64,000 nucleotides of DNA from Sphingomicrobium lutaoense (lineage in GTDB: Bacteria > Pseudomonadota > Alphaproteobacteria > Sphingomonadales > Sphingomonadaceae), in the NCBI RefSeq assembly GCF_014195685.1, contig NZ_JACICF010000001.1:342992-406991 (forward strand), written 5' to 3'. The number at the start of each line of letters is the position of its first letter. The stretch's first letter is position 1. Made by a program: the position numbers and the translations under genes. Below, one piece after another: positions 33,539-42,688 of the stretch. Below the pieces are notes generated by a model, which saw only the letters and a list, made by a program, of their open reading frames with translations, was not told where the DNA came from and searched no databases.

Positions 33539-34351
33539 ATGGCGAGCCAAGCGCCGAATCCGCAACTGCCCCCGCTGTACCAGGGGCTCGAACCCATCAA
33601 TTCGTCCAAGCATGCCGACTGGAATGTCCGCCAGCTGATGAAGGTCCCGCACGCGGCCACCGTGCATGCCGTGCCTGCCACCGTCGATGAATTCGCGATG
33701 CTGCAGAAGACCTACCCGATCATCTTCTCGGCAGGCGACAATCCGGTTCCGCTGGTGCTGATGGGCCTCAACGAAGGCGTGAACTGCTACCTCGACGAGG
33801 AAGGCGGTCTCATCGATCAGGAAACCTATCTTCCGGCCTATCTGCGCCGCTATCCCTTCATGCTGGCCAAGCTGCGCCCGGACAGCGACGAACTGTCGCT
33901 CTGTGTCGATCCGACCTCGGGTGGCATCGGCGAGTTCGACGAAGGCGAGCCGCTGTTCGACGGCAAGGAGCCGAGCGCCGCGACCAAGAACATCCTCAAC
34001 TTCTGCGAGCAGTTCGAAACCGCCGGTCAGCGCACCCAGACCTTCATGAACGCGCTCAAGGAACATGATCTCATCATGGACGGCGAAGTCGCGATCCAGC
34101 CCGCCGGCCTCGAGAAGCCGTTCGTCTATCGCGGCTTCCAGATGGTCGACGAGAAGAAGCTGCGCGACCTGCCCGGCGACAAGCTGCGCAAGCTCAACCA
34201 AGAAGGCATCCTGCCCCTGATCTTCGCGCACCTTTTCTCGCTCTCGATGATCCGCGACCTGTTCGCGCGCCAGGTGCGCCAGGGCAAGGGTCCGGTGGAC
34301 GAGAAGGACATCGCTGCGGCCCAGCAGTCGCCTGCTTCGACCGAAGCCTGA
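33539..34351 (+). CDS. SapC family protein
   Basis: 270 residues with the SapC pattern: QGLEPINSSKHADW at the N-terminus, PLVLMGLNEGVNCYLDEEG, YLPAYLRRYPFML and FVYRGFQMVDEKKLRDLPGDKL. The family is named after an S-layer-associated gene of Campylobacter, but its function in alphaproteobacteria is unknown. No signal peptide is present. ATG 33539 is preferred; ATG 33530 is closer to the GGGAGA and is an alternative. A terminator follows. Confidence 0.85.
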   Translation: MASQAPNPQLPPLYQGLEPINSSKHADWNVRQLMKVPHAATVHAVPATVDEFAMLQKTYPIIFSAGDNPVPLVLMGLNEGVNCYLDEEGGLIDQETYLPAYLRRYPFMLAKLRPDSDELSLCVDPTSGGIGEFDEGEPLFDGKEPSAATKNILNFCEQFETAGQRTQTFMNALKEHDLIMDGEVAIQPAGLEKPFVYRGFQMVDEKKLRDLPGDKLRKLNQEGILPLIFAHLFSLSMIRDLFARQVRQGKGPVDEKDIAAAQQSPASTEA

Positions 34352-34373
34352 TTGTCTTAAGTCCGATGAATTG

Positions 34374-34407
34374 GCCCGGTGCACCTCAGGGGTGCGCCGG
34401 GCTTTTT
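34374..34407. terminator. Rho-independent terminator after sapC
   Basis: Stem GCCCGGTGCACC / GGTGCGCCGGGC (one G-T pair) with loop TCAG, then TTTTT on the plus strand. It separates convergent sapC and the N-formylglutamate amidohydrolase gene. Confidence 0.85.
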
Positions 34408-34412
34408 CGTGT

Positions 34413-35276
34413 CTATTCGGCGGCGGCCAGCCCGTGGCGCGGCCAAGCCGCCACGATCGCGCCGGCAATCCGCTCGATAAGCGTGCGCGTCCGCGCAAAT
34501 CCGGGGCCGGGCCCGCGCATCAGCGGGTCGAGATAGGCCGAGCGGCAGAATTCCAGCTGCAGAACATGGATATTGGCGGCGGGATTGCCGTGGGCCCTGG
34601 CGATATGGCCGCCCGCGAAGGGATGGTTGAAGGCGACGGGCATCTTCATGCTGCGCGCCTGCTCTCCGGCGAGGGCGGATAGCCATGGCGCGGCGCTGCT
34701 GCCGTGGCGGTCGCCGATCACCAGTTGCGCATCCATGCCGCGTTGGCGGGGCATCGAATGACAGTCGAGCAGGACGACGCCCCCATGCCGGGCCGCCACA
34801 CGGTCGATCATTGCGGCGAGGGCGTCATGATAGGGCGCCCATCCGGTTCGGATGCGCTGTGCGAGGGATTTTTCGTCAAGCGGCGGCCACAGGAGGCCGG
34901 GGCGGGAGGTGCGGGCCGGGATGAGGCCCAGTCCATGCGCGGCGCGGGCCCCTGACGGCGGAGGCGGCGCGCGCGCGACGACCGCCGGGTCGAGATCGTC
35001 GGGCGCACGATTGCAATCGATGATGCCGCGCGGATTGCGCGCGATGACCGCGCCATGCCCCTGCACGACCAATCCATCGACCAGCCGGTCAACCAGCGGA
35101 TCGGCAAGAGCCATGATCGCTTTGCGGCCACCATTTGCCGTCCGTTCGAACGCACGATCGATCTCGCGCCCGCTGTGCGGCACCGAGAGGATCAGCGGCA
35201 GCGCATCGGCCGGCGGATGGATGGCGGGGGGGAGGAGTGGAGGTTCGCGCAAGATGGTGCAGATTAACCGTGCCAA
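34413..35276 (-). CDS. N-formylglutamate amidohydrolase family protein
   Basis: 287 residues. The family is recognised from LILSVPHSGREI, the Glu/His-containing NCNRAPDDLDP-like region (DCNRAPDDLD), VVLLDCHSMPR, the NHPFAGGHIARAHG zinc motif and LQLEFCRSAYL. It hydrolyses N-formylglutamate or related acyl amino acids. The start is uncertain: no in-frame ATG or GTG precedes conserved sequence, and TTG at 35276 has no clear Shine-Dalgarno. It is divergent from cpdR, with 70 bases between. Confidence 0.87.
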   Translation of the reverse strand: MARLICTILREPPLLPPAIHPPADALPLILSVPHSGREIDRAFERTANGGRKAIMALADPLVDRLVDGLVVQGHGAVIARNPRGIIDCNRAPDDLDPAVVARAPPPPSGARAAHGLGLIPARTSRPGLLWPPLDEKSLAQRIRTGWAPYHDALAAMIDRVAARHGGVVLLDCHSMPRQRGMDAQLVIGDRHGSSAAPWLSALAGEQARSMKMPVAFNHPFAGGHIARAHGNPAANIHVLQLEFCRSAYLDPLMRGPGPGFARTRTLIERIAGAIVAAWPRHGLAAAE

Positions 35277-35346
35277 TATGCAACATCAATCGCGATTGCC
35301 CTCAGGCCATCTGGTAAAAGCGCGGGTAAGGGCGCATATAGGCGGC

Positions 35347-35724
35347 ATGTACAAGATCCTGCTTGCCGAAGACGACCAGTCCATGCGCGAATATCTTGCG
35401 CGGGCGCTCGAACGCGTCGGATATGAGGTGGTCGCCGTGGGGTGCGGCACCGAAGCTATGCCTCTCCTGGAAAAGGATCGCTACGATCTTCTCCTGACCG
35501 ACATCGTGATGCCCGAGATGGACGGGATCGAACTGGCGCAGAAGGCAAGCGCGCTCGACAGCGAGATTCGCGTGATGTTCATCACCGGATTCGCCGCCGT
35601 CGCGCTGCAGGGTGGGAAGACCGCGCCGGAGGCCAAGCTGCTCTCGAAGCCCTTCCATCTCAAGGACCTGGTCGCCGAAGTCGACCGCATCTTCCAGACC
35701 GAAGACCAGCACGGCCGACTTTAG
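35347..35724 (+). CDS. cpdR: Response regulator CpdR
   Basis: 125-residue single receiver domain, no output domain. Acidic pocket EDD near residues 8-10, phospho-Asp in LLLTDIVMPEMDG, Thr in MFITGFAAVAL and Lys in LLSKPFHL. The MFITGFAAVAL and SKPFHLKDLV segments identify CpdR, which in Caulobacter, when unphosphorylated, primes ClpXP for degradation of cell-cycle proteins. The divergent N-formylglutamate amidohydrolase gene lies 70 bases away. The Shine-Dalgarno is weak. Confidence 0.88.
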   Translation: MYKILLAEDDQSMREYLARALERVGYEVVAVGCGTEAMPLLEKDRYDLLLTDIVMPEMDGIELAQKASALDSEIRVMFITGFAAVALQGGKTAPEAKLLSKPFHLKDLVAEVDRIFQTEDQHGRL

Positions 35725-35803
35725 GCCTTGGCAAGCCGTGATTCGGGCCTTAAAGGCCCCTTCCAGCCACTCGGATCGCGTAAGGCGGACCGATAGGAAA
35801 TGT

Positions 35804-35878
35804 GGGCGTGTAGCTCAGTGGTAGAGCACTATGTTGACATCGTAGGGGTCGCAAGTTCAATCCTTGCCACGCCCACCA
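35804..35878 (+). tRNA. tRNA-Val (anticodon GAC)
   Basis: A 75-base cloverleaf with encoded CCA. Acceptor GGGCGTG/CACGCCC, D stem GCTC/GAGC, anticodon stem CTATG/CGTAG with loop TTGACAT (anticodon GAC, reads GUC and GUU), T arm GCAAG-TTCAATC-CTTGC. Confidence 0.97.
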
Positions 35879-35969
35879 TTTCCTCCTGATTTTCCAAGAA
35901 AAATGACACAGAGACGCCGCCCCCGCGAAGGAGGCGGGCCACGCCCGTCGATGCGCGAACCGTCCGCGC

Positions 35970-36344
35970 TCAATCGTCGTCGGAAATGAGCATCTCGATC
36001 GTTTCGAGAAGGGTCTTGTGGTCGAACGGCTTCTGCAGCCGGGGTCGCGGTTCCCATTCCTTGGGCATCGACCAGTCGGCATAGCCCGAGATGATCACGA
36101 AGGGGATGTCGCGGTCATCGAGGATCTGGAGGATATCGAAGCTCTTCTCGCCGCGGATGTTGAGATCGACCAGCGCGGCGTCGATCTGCTCGTTGCGCGC
36201 AAGGTCGATTGCGGCGGCCATGTCATAGGCGGGCCCCACCACGAAATAATCCGCTTCCTTCAGCCGGTCCTCGGCTTCCATCGAAATCACGGGGCTGTCC
36301 TCGACCAGGAGGATCCGCCCGCGATGGCTCCGTTTATCGTTCAC
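35970..36344 (-). CDS. Single-domain response regulator
   Basis: 124 residues, receiver only: LLVEDSPVISMEAEDRL, phospho-Asp in AALVDLNIRGEKSFD, Ser in FVIISGYADW and Lys in LQKPFDHKTLLE. Such receivers commonly partner HWE-type kinases in alphaproteobacteria, and one is encoded at 10999-12576, but the pairing is only a guess. It is transcribed on the same strand as, and 71 bases downstream of, the DksA-like gene. Confidence 0.9.
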   Translation of the reverse strand: MNDKRSHRGRILLVEDSPVISMEAEDRLKEADYFVVGPAYDMAAAIDLARNEQIDAALVDLNIRGEKSFDILQILDDRDIPFVIISGYADWSMPKEWEPRPRLQKPFDHKTLLETIEMLISDDD

Positions 36345-36415
36345 TTAAAGTTCCCTGTCGGCCGTCTTTTGCGGCGTCTGTAGTGTGAATCTTCGGGCAA
36401 GGCGAAGGTTCCCTC

Positions 36416-36739
36416 TCACCGGGCGCACCCGATGCAGTGGGTGGCGGCCGGATCATGCTCGAGCCGCTTCTCGGCAATGGCTTCACCGCATTCGAGGCAG
36501 AAGCCATAGTCGCCTTCCTCGATCCGGCGAAGCGCGGCATCGATCCGCAGCTTTTCCTGCTCGCGGCGACGATCGAGCGCCTGCGCCATTGCCTGGACCT
36601 GGAGCGCATCCATGCGCGAAAGGCGCCCGACGCTTTCCTGGTCGAGGGTCACGGGCTTGCGCCCTTCCTCGTCGAGGCGCTGCTCCTCCTCAAGCGCGCG
36701 GCGGCGCGCCAGCAATCGCTCGCGCGCCTCTTCGCTCAT
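36416..36739 (-). CDS. TraR/DksA family zinc-finger protein
   Basis: 107 residues: a helical N-terminal coiled coil (residues 1-70) and a C-terminal four-Cys zinc finger CLECGEAIAEKRLEHDPAATHCIGC. It is shorter than canonical DksA (about 150) and closer to TraR-like regulators, which bind the RNA polymerase secondary channel. The start overlaps the upstream methyltransferase stop as ATGA, so the two are coupled. Confidence 0.9.
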   Translation of the reverse strand: MSEEARERLLARRRALEEEQRLDEEGRKPVTLDQESVGRLSRMDALQVQAMAQALDRRREQEKLRIDAALRRIEEGDYGFCLECGEAIAEKRLEHDPAATHCIGCAR

Positions 36740-37557
36740 TCGGGCTTGCGGAATTTCAGGGTCATGCGATCCGATTCCCCGATCGCCTGATATTTCTCGC
36801 GATCCTTGTCCCCTTCGGCAAGCCGTGGGGGAAGGGTCCAGACGCCTTTCTCGTAGTTCGCATTGTCCTTGGAATTGGCGTTGATTTCGCTGGTGTCCAC
36901 CAGTTCGAAGCCCGCGGCTTCGGCCAGTTCGATTACCCGGCTCTGCTTCATATAGCCCGACGTCCTCATCATCTCGTCAGGGCGATTTTCTGGCAGGCGA
37001 TGGTCGACCACCCCCAAGGTGCCGCCCGGGCGCAGCATGCGGAACATCGAGGCGAAGAATTCGGCGCCATAGGGCTTGTCGCCCATCTCCCAATTATGGA
37101 CGTTGCGGAAAGTGAGCACCACATCGGCGCTTTCCGCCGGGAAGCTGGTCGGCGAGGACGGGCTGTCCATGGGCGACAGGATCACCGAGCGGTAGGTTTC
37201 GGGATCCTTTTCCATCATCTTGCGCACGCTCGACAGGCCGCGTTCGCTGGCGACGAGGGCAAGGCTACCTTCCTCGGCGAGATAGGGCGCGAGGATCTCG
37301 GTGTACCAGCCGCCGCCCGGCCATATCTCGACCACCATGTCATCGGGCTTCACGCCGAAGAATTCGAGCGTTTCGGCCGGATGGCGGTACTGGTCCCGCG
37401 CGACATTGTCGGGATCGCGGTGCGGCGAGGCGATCGCGGCGGCAAGCGCGTCCTTCTGGCTCGCGGCGGTATTGACGGTGGCGTTGGTCTGTTCGGCGGG
37501 TGCGCAGGCGGCGCCCCCCAGTGCGAGAAGGGCGATGGTATAAGCGATCGGCCGCAT
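36736..37557 (-). CDS. Class I methyltransferase-fold protein with lipoprotein signal
   Basis: 273 residues. The N-terminus MRPIAYTIALLALGGAACAPAE reads as a lipoprotein signal with lipobox near GAAC (Cys 18). The rest is a Rossmann methyltransferase fold: DDMVVEIWPGGGWYTEIL (SAM loop), ADVVLTFRNVHNW, and MLRPGGTLGVVDHR. Export of such a protein is odd because SAM is cytoplasmic. It is coupled to the DksA-like gene by an ATGA overlap. The substrate is unknown. Confidence 0.85.
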   Translation of the reverse strand: MRPIAYTIALLALGGAACAPAEQTNATVNTAASQKDALAAAIASPHRDPDNVARDQYRHPAETLEFFGVKPDDMVVEIWPGGGWYTEILAPYLAEEGSLALVASERGLSSVRKMMEKDPETYRSVILSPMDSPSSPTSFPAESADVVLTFRNVHNWEMGDKPYGAEFFASMFRMLRPGGTLGVVDHRLPENRPDEMMRTSGYMKQSRVIELAEAAGFELVDTSEINANSKDNANYEKGVWTLPPRLAEGDKDREKYQAIGESDRMTLKFRKPE

Positions 37558-37663
37558 GAATATATTCCCCTGTTGATATGCGTTGGCATATCAGATGGGG
37601 CTCGCGGCGCGGCTTGGCAAGCGCGAGGCACCCGCCGGGGCAGGCGCCTTGCACGCGATCTTC

Positions 37664-39205
37664 CTAGAGGCAGGCCTCGAGATAAGGCTGGTCGAAGCCG
37701 AACTGCTTGGCCTTGTCGATCGTGTAGGGACGAAGGCCCATCGAAGCATATTCGCCGATGATCTTACCGTCGGGCGTCTCGTCATGATATTCGAACTTGA
37801 ACAGTTCCTGCGTGACGATGACTTCGCCTTCCATCCCGATCACCTCGGTGATGTTGGTGGTCCGGCGCGTACCGTCGCGAAGGCGTTTCACCTGCACGAT
37901 GAGGTCGACCGAGTCGGCGATCTGGCGCGAAATGGCTTCCTTGGGGATCTTGATGTCCCCCATCATCACCATGTTTTCCATACGGGCGAGACATTCGCGC
38001 GGGCTGTTGGAGTGCAGCGTCGCCATCGAACCGTCATGGCCAGTGTTCATCGCCGCCAGGAGGTCGAAACATTCCTGGCCACGGATTTCGCCGAGAATGA
38101 TGCGGTCGGGACGCATACGCAGCGCGTTGATGACGAGGTCGCGAATGGAAATCGCGCCCTGGCCTTCGAGGTTGGCAGGCCGGGTTTCGAGCGGCAGCCA
38201 GTGCGGCTGCTGCAAGCGAAGTTCGGCGGCGTCTTCGATGGTGATCACGCGCTCGCCCGGGTCGATCATCTTCGACAGGGCGTTGAGCATGGTGGTCTTA
38301 CCCGAACCCGTACCCCCCGAGATGACGATGTTCATCCGGCTTGCGCCCGCGATCTTGAGGACGGTTGCCATCTGCTCGGACATCGAGCCGAAACCGCGCA
38401 TCATGTCGATGGTGATTGGCTTGTCGGAGAATTTACGAATCGAGATGGCGGTGCCCTTGAGGCTCAGGGGCGGGATGATCACGTTGACGCGGCTGCCGTC
38501 CTGCAAGCGGGCGTCGGCCAGCGGCGTGGTCTGGTCGACGCGGCGACCGACCTTGTTCACGATGCGCTGGGCGATCTGGAAAAGATGTTCCTCGTCGCGG
38601 AAGCGGATCTTCGAAAGTGACAATTTGCCCTTGCGCTCGACGAAGGTCTGGTCGGGGCCGTTGACCATGATATCCGAGACCGCCGGGTCGGCCAGCAATT
38701 CTTCGAGCGGCCCGAGACCGAGCAATTCGTCGACCAGCACCTTTTCCAGCGCGAATTGTTCGCGGCGGTTGAGGGTGATCTTGAGTTCGGCGAGGACCTC
38801 CGAAATGATCGGCCGGAATTCCTCGGCAAGCTCGTCCTTCCCCAGCGTGGCCGCGGCCTCGGGATCGACACGCTCGAGGAGGCGCGGGAGGACCTGTTCC
38901 TTGATCTTATGAACCGAGGCCTCGAAACCGTCGCCATCGTCGCCTTCGTCCGATTCCTGGTTGTTCATGCGTTTGTTCAGCTTGTCCATGGCGGTCAAGC
39001 TGGCGGCAGGAGAGGGGGAGCTAGGATTTGCCAACGGGTCTGCAGACGACACTTCTTCCTCGCCCAGATCCTCGACCGGGGGGAATTGCTTCCCGCCCTC
39101 GTCGCTGTCCTTGGGTTTGGGCACGCCGCTGCCCTTCATGGGCTTGGCCGAACCGAAACTGGGGCGTCCGCCGCCCATGCCACCGCGCTTACCGAAAGCG
39201 TTCAT
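37664..39205 (-). CDS. cpaF: CpaF/TadA-type secretion ATPase
   Basis: 513 residues. A disordered, acidic N-terminus (1-95) precedes the GspE/VirB11-type ATPase with Walker A GGTGSGKTT (about 297-305), ITIEDAAELRLQQPH, the His box LHSNSPRECLARMENM and RQIADSVDLIVQV. CpaF powers Flp (Tad) pilus assembly. No other tad/cpa gene adjoins it here; the only other pilus gene in the window is the Flp pilin at 7041-7223. Confidence 0.92.
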   Translation of the reverse strand: MNAFGKRGGMGGGRPSFGSAKPMKGSGVPKPKDSDEGGKQFPPVEDLGEEEVSSADPLANPSSPSPAASLTAMDKLNKRMNNQESDEGDDGDGFEASVHKIKEQVLPRLLERVDPEAAATLGKDELAEEFRPIISEVLAELKITLNRREQFALEKVLVDELLGLGPLEELLADPAVSDIMVNGPDQTFVERKGKLSLSKIRFRDEEHLFQIAQRIVNKVGRRVDQTTPLADARLQDGSRVNVIIPPLSLKGTAISIRKFSDKPITIDMMRGFGSMSEQMATVLKIAGASRMNIVISGGTGSGKTTMLNALSKMIDPGERVITIEDAAELRLQQPHWLPLETRPANLEGQGAISIRDLVINALRMRPDRIILGEIRGQECFDLLAAMNTGHDGSMATLHSNSPRECLARMENMVMMGDIKIPKEAISRQIADSVDLIVQVKRLRDGTRRTTNITEVIGMEGEVIVTQELFKFEYHDETPDGKIIGEYASMGLRPYTIDKAKQFGFDQPYLEACL

Positions 39206-39273
39206 ACTCTTGGTCCCGTTCCTTCAATAGGAGGTTCGGAATGGTGAATAAGGGACTAACCCCTAAGAAATAG

Positions 39274-40569
39274 CTAATCGTGGTTAACAATGGTCCTGCT
39301 GCTGGGATCATGGCGCGAAGCAAGCGCAATCGAGCCGCCAAGCGCGAAGAAGGCCATTGGCAGGGTATCGTAGAAGGGCCCGTCAAGATGACCGAGCGTG
39401 AAAAGGCTCACTAGGATCAGCAGGCCCGCTAGTTTCGTTTCGGGCGCCGCGCGCGTGGATCGAAAAGCCTTCCAAAGTAGAAGAAAGAGCAGGAGAATGG
39501 CCAAGCTGCCTGCGATCCATCCCCATTGGAAAAGAAGCTGAAGTTCGACATTGTGAGGAAACGCGAGCCGCGGGCGCAAATCCTTCGCGATGTGGAAGAA
39601 CTGACCGTCGCCATAGCCCCAGAGAGGCATGACTGAAACATAGTCGAGCGTTCTAAGCCACACCTCAAGCCTCCCGGAGCTAATATCGGCATTATCCACA
39701 GCTCTCGCGACCGACTGGAAACCGACCGCTCGCCAAAGACCAAACATGCTGTTGGGGACGACATGGATGAAGGAGAGAAATGCCGCGGGGATCGCCGCGC
39801 CCATCGCCAGAGCGACCAGCCTCGCGCCCTTGCGTAGTCCGAGCGCGGCCGCGCCGACCGCGGTCGCCGCCAGAAAGCCGAGAAAGGGTCCGCGCGATCC
39901 CGACCAGAACAGAAGCGAAAGGGCAATTACCAACATCGCGACCGCAGCGATGCGCCATCGGCCCCGGAAGACCATCCCGCAAGCGAGCGCGAACACCGCG
40001 ACCGTCATCAGATGGCTGCCGAGGTTACGGATATTCTGCGCGGTCATCCCGAAGAAATGCCAGCGGAAGCCTTCGGGCGCGGTCGCGATAAAAGCGATAA
40101 CCGTGAGGAGATAGACGCCGAGCCCGACCAGGAGAAAACGTAGGAACGTAAGGCGATGGTCGTGCCAGTCACGGCTCAGCAGGCTGCACAGCGCGAAGGC
40201 AAAGAGCAGGTGCCACAGATTGATCAGCGTCTTCACCGTGGCGTAAAGCGGCGCGTGCTGCGCTTGCGTGGCGCCGAACAATGCCAGGGCGATCGTCACG
40301 ATCAGCGCAGCTCCCACGGGCCGCGACAGCCGCGCCACGCTGGGCCCGAGACTGCGAAAACGGAAAATCGCCAACGCCATCACCGCCGCTTCGACCAGAA
40401 GCACGGGAAAAGCGAACTGGCGCATCGGATAAAGCGCCTGCGACCCGCCATGGTCCCAGGTCGCCCAGGCATAGAAAGCGGTCATCCCGGCAATAAGCGC
40501 CATCGCTAGTCGGTCGACGAGGCCCGGTTGGCGGGAAGAGGCGGCTTCAGGCAGGGGTGCGAGTGACAT
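39274..40569 (-). CDS. O-antigen ligase/polymerase family membrane protein
   Basis: 431 residues with about ten predicted transmembrane helices. The periplasmic-loop motif of WaaL/Wzy proteins is seen (RLEVWLRTLDYVS, GYGDGQFF and AFPHNVELQLLFQWGWIAG), together with FWSGSRGPFLGF. It would ligate or polymerise a lipid-linked glycan at the outer face of the inner membrane. No glycan synthesis cluster adjoins it; it lies between the atp operon and cpaF. Confidence 0.85.
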   Translation of the reverse strand: MSLAPLPEAASSRQPGLVDRLAMALIAGMTAFYAWATWDHGGSQALYPMRQFAFPVLLVEAAVMALAIFRFRSLGPSVARLSRPVGAALIVTIALALFGATQAQHAPLYATVKTLINLWHLLFAFALCSLLSRDWHDHRLTFLRFLLVGLGVYLLTVIAFIATAPEGFRWHFFGMTAQNIRNLGSHLMTVAVFALACGMVFRGRWRIAAVAMLVIALSLLFWSGSRGPFLGFLAATAVGAAALGLRKGARLVALAMGAAIPAAFLSFIHVVPNSMFGLWRAVGFQSVARAVDNADISSGRLEVWLRTLDYVSVMPLWGYGDGQFFHIAKDLRPRLAFPHNVELQLLFQWGWIAGSLAILLLFLLLWKAFRSTRAAPETKLAGLLILVSLFTLGHLDGPFYDTLPMAFFALGGSIALASRHDPSSRTIVNHD

Positions 40570-40680
40570 GCTGTCCCTTCATGCGGCAAATGTCGCGGAG
40601 GCCATCCTGCAGCCATGCGTGACAGGCTTGAAAGCGCTGGCTTGTCATCGATGTCCCCCGGAGTGTCGCCCGGAGCATAA

Positions 40681-40711
40681 GCAAAATCGCCAGCAGGTCA
40701 CGCCCGCTGGC
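40681..40711 (-). terminator. Terminator of the atp operon
   Basis: On the minus strand, stem GCCAGCGGG / CCTGCTGGC (one G-T pair) with loop CGTGA, followed by GATTTTGC. It lies 53 bases after the atpC stop. A second hairpin (CGAGGAG/CTCCTCG, about 40738-40755) lies closer to atpC without a T-tract. Confidence 0.6.
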
Positions 40712-40763
40712 GAGGATCACAGAGATTTTCGTTGAGACGAGGAGCAGACTCCTCGGTAGAAGC

Positions 40764-41021
40764 TCAGCCTTCGATGCTTTCGGCCAGGATCGTGAGACCC
40801 TTGTCGCCCACTTCGGCGAAGCCGCCCGAGACCGCGATGCGTTCGGGTTCGCTGCCGGCGCTCGCATAGATTTCGATGGCACCGTCCTTCAGCGTCGTCA
40901 TGAAGGGCGCATGGCCTTCCATCACGCCGAAATCGCCCTCGACGCCCGGCACCACGACCATATGGGCTTCGTCCGAGCGGACGAGCTTTTCGGGGGTCAC
41001 CAGTTCGAACTGTAGCGCCAT
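40764..41021 (-). CDS. atpC: ATP synthase F1 subunit epsilon (short form)
   Basis: 85 residues, only the N-terminal beta-sandwich ([43 protein letters not shown]). The C-terminal inhibitory helices of E. coli-type epsilon (about 139 residues) are absent. Short epsilons occur in other alphaproteobacteria, where a separate zeta subunit can inhibit the enzyme. The start overlaps the stop of the TRASH-like gene (TAATG). Confidence 0.95.
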   Translation of the reverse strand: MALQFELVTPEKLVRSDEAHMVVVPGVEGDFGVMEGHAPFMTTLKDGAIEIYASAGSEPERIAVSGGFAEVGDKGLTILAESIEG

Positions 41022-41209
41022 TATTTCTGTCCCTCGATCGCCGCGTCGAATGCGTTCACGGCTTTCTCAAATTTTTCCCGGCACCCGGGATTGCAGAAGC
41101 CGACGGTCTTTCCCTTGTAGCGGGTCAGGCTGTCGGCCTGGACGGGTCTGCCCGACCATGGGCAGACCCGGTTGAGGCAATCTTCGAGACGAAGATCGCC
41201 GCCAGCCAT
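41021..41209 (-). CDS. TRASH/YHS-like Cys protein embedded in the atp operon
   Basis: 62 residues. Three Cys are arranged C16-X22-C39-X3-C43 ([10 protein letters not shown] ... GFCNPGC), which fits the TRASH metal-binding spacing C-X19-22-C-X3-C; a fourth Cys is at 11. The helix after C43 ([15 protein letters not shown]) resembles YHS proteins. It starts at the base next to the atpD stop and its stop overlaps the atpC ATG, so it must be made with F1 subunits. The function is unknown; metal binding is inferred. Confidence 0.85.
   Translation of the reverse strand: MAGGDLRLEDCLNRVCPWSGRPVQADSLTRYKGKTVGFCNPGCREKFEKAVNAFDAAIEGQK

Positions 41210-42688
<1,479 letters not shown>

Noticed and set aside
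40547-40648. 33-residue open frame upstream of and overlapping the O-antigen ligase-like start
   Set aside because: No Shine-Dalgarno, no membrane or other pattern, and it overlaps the next gene; too little support.
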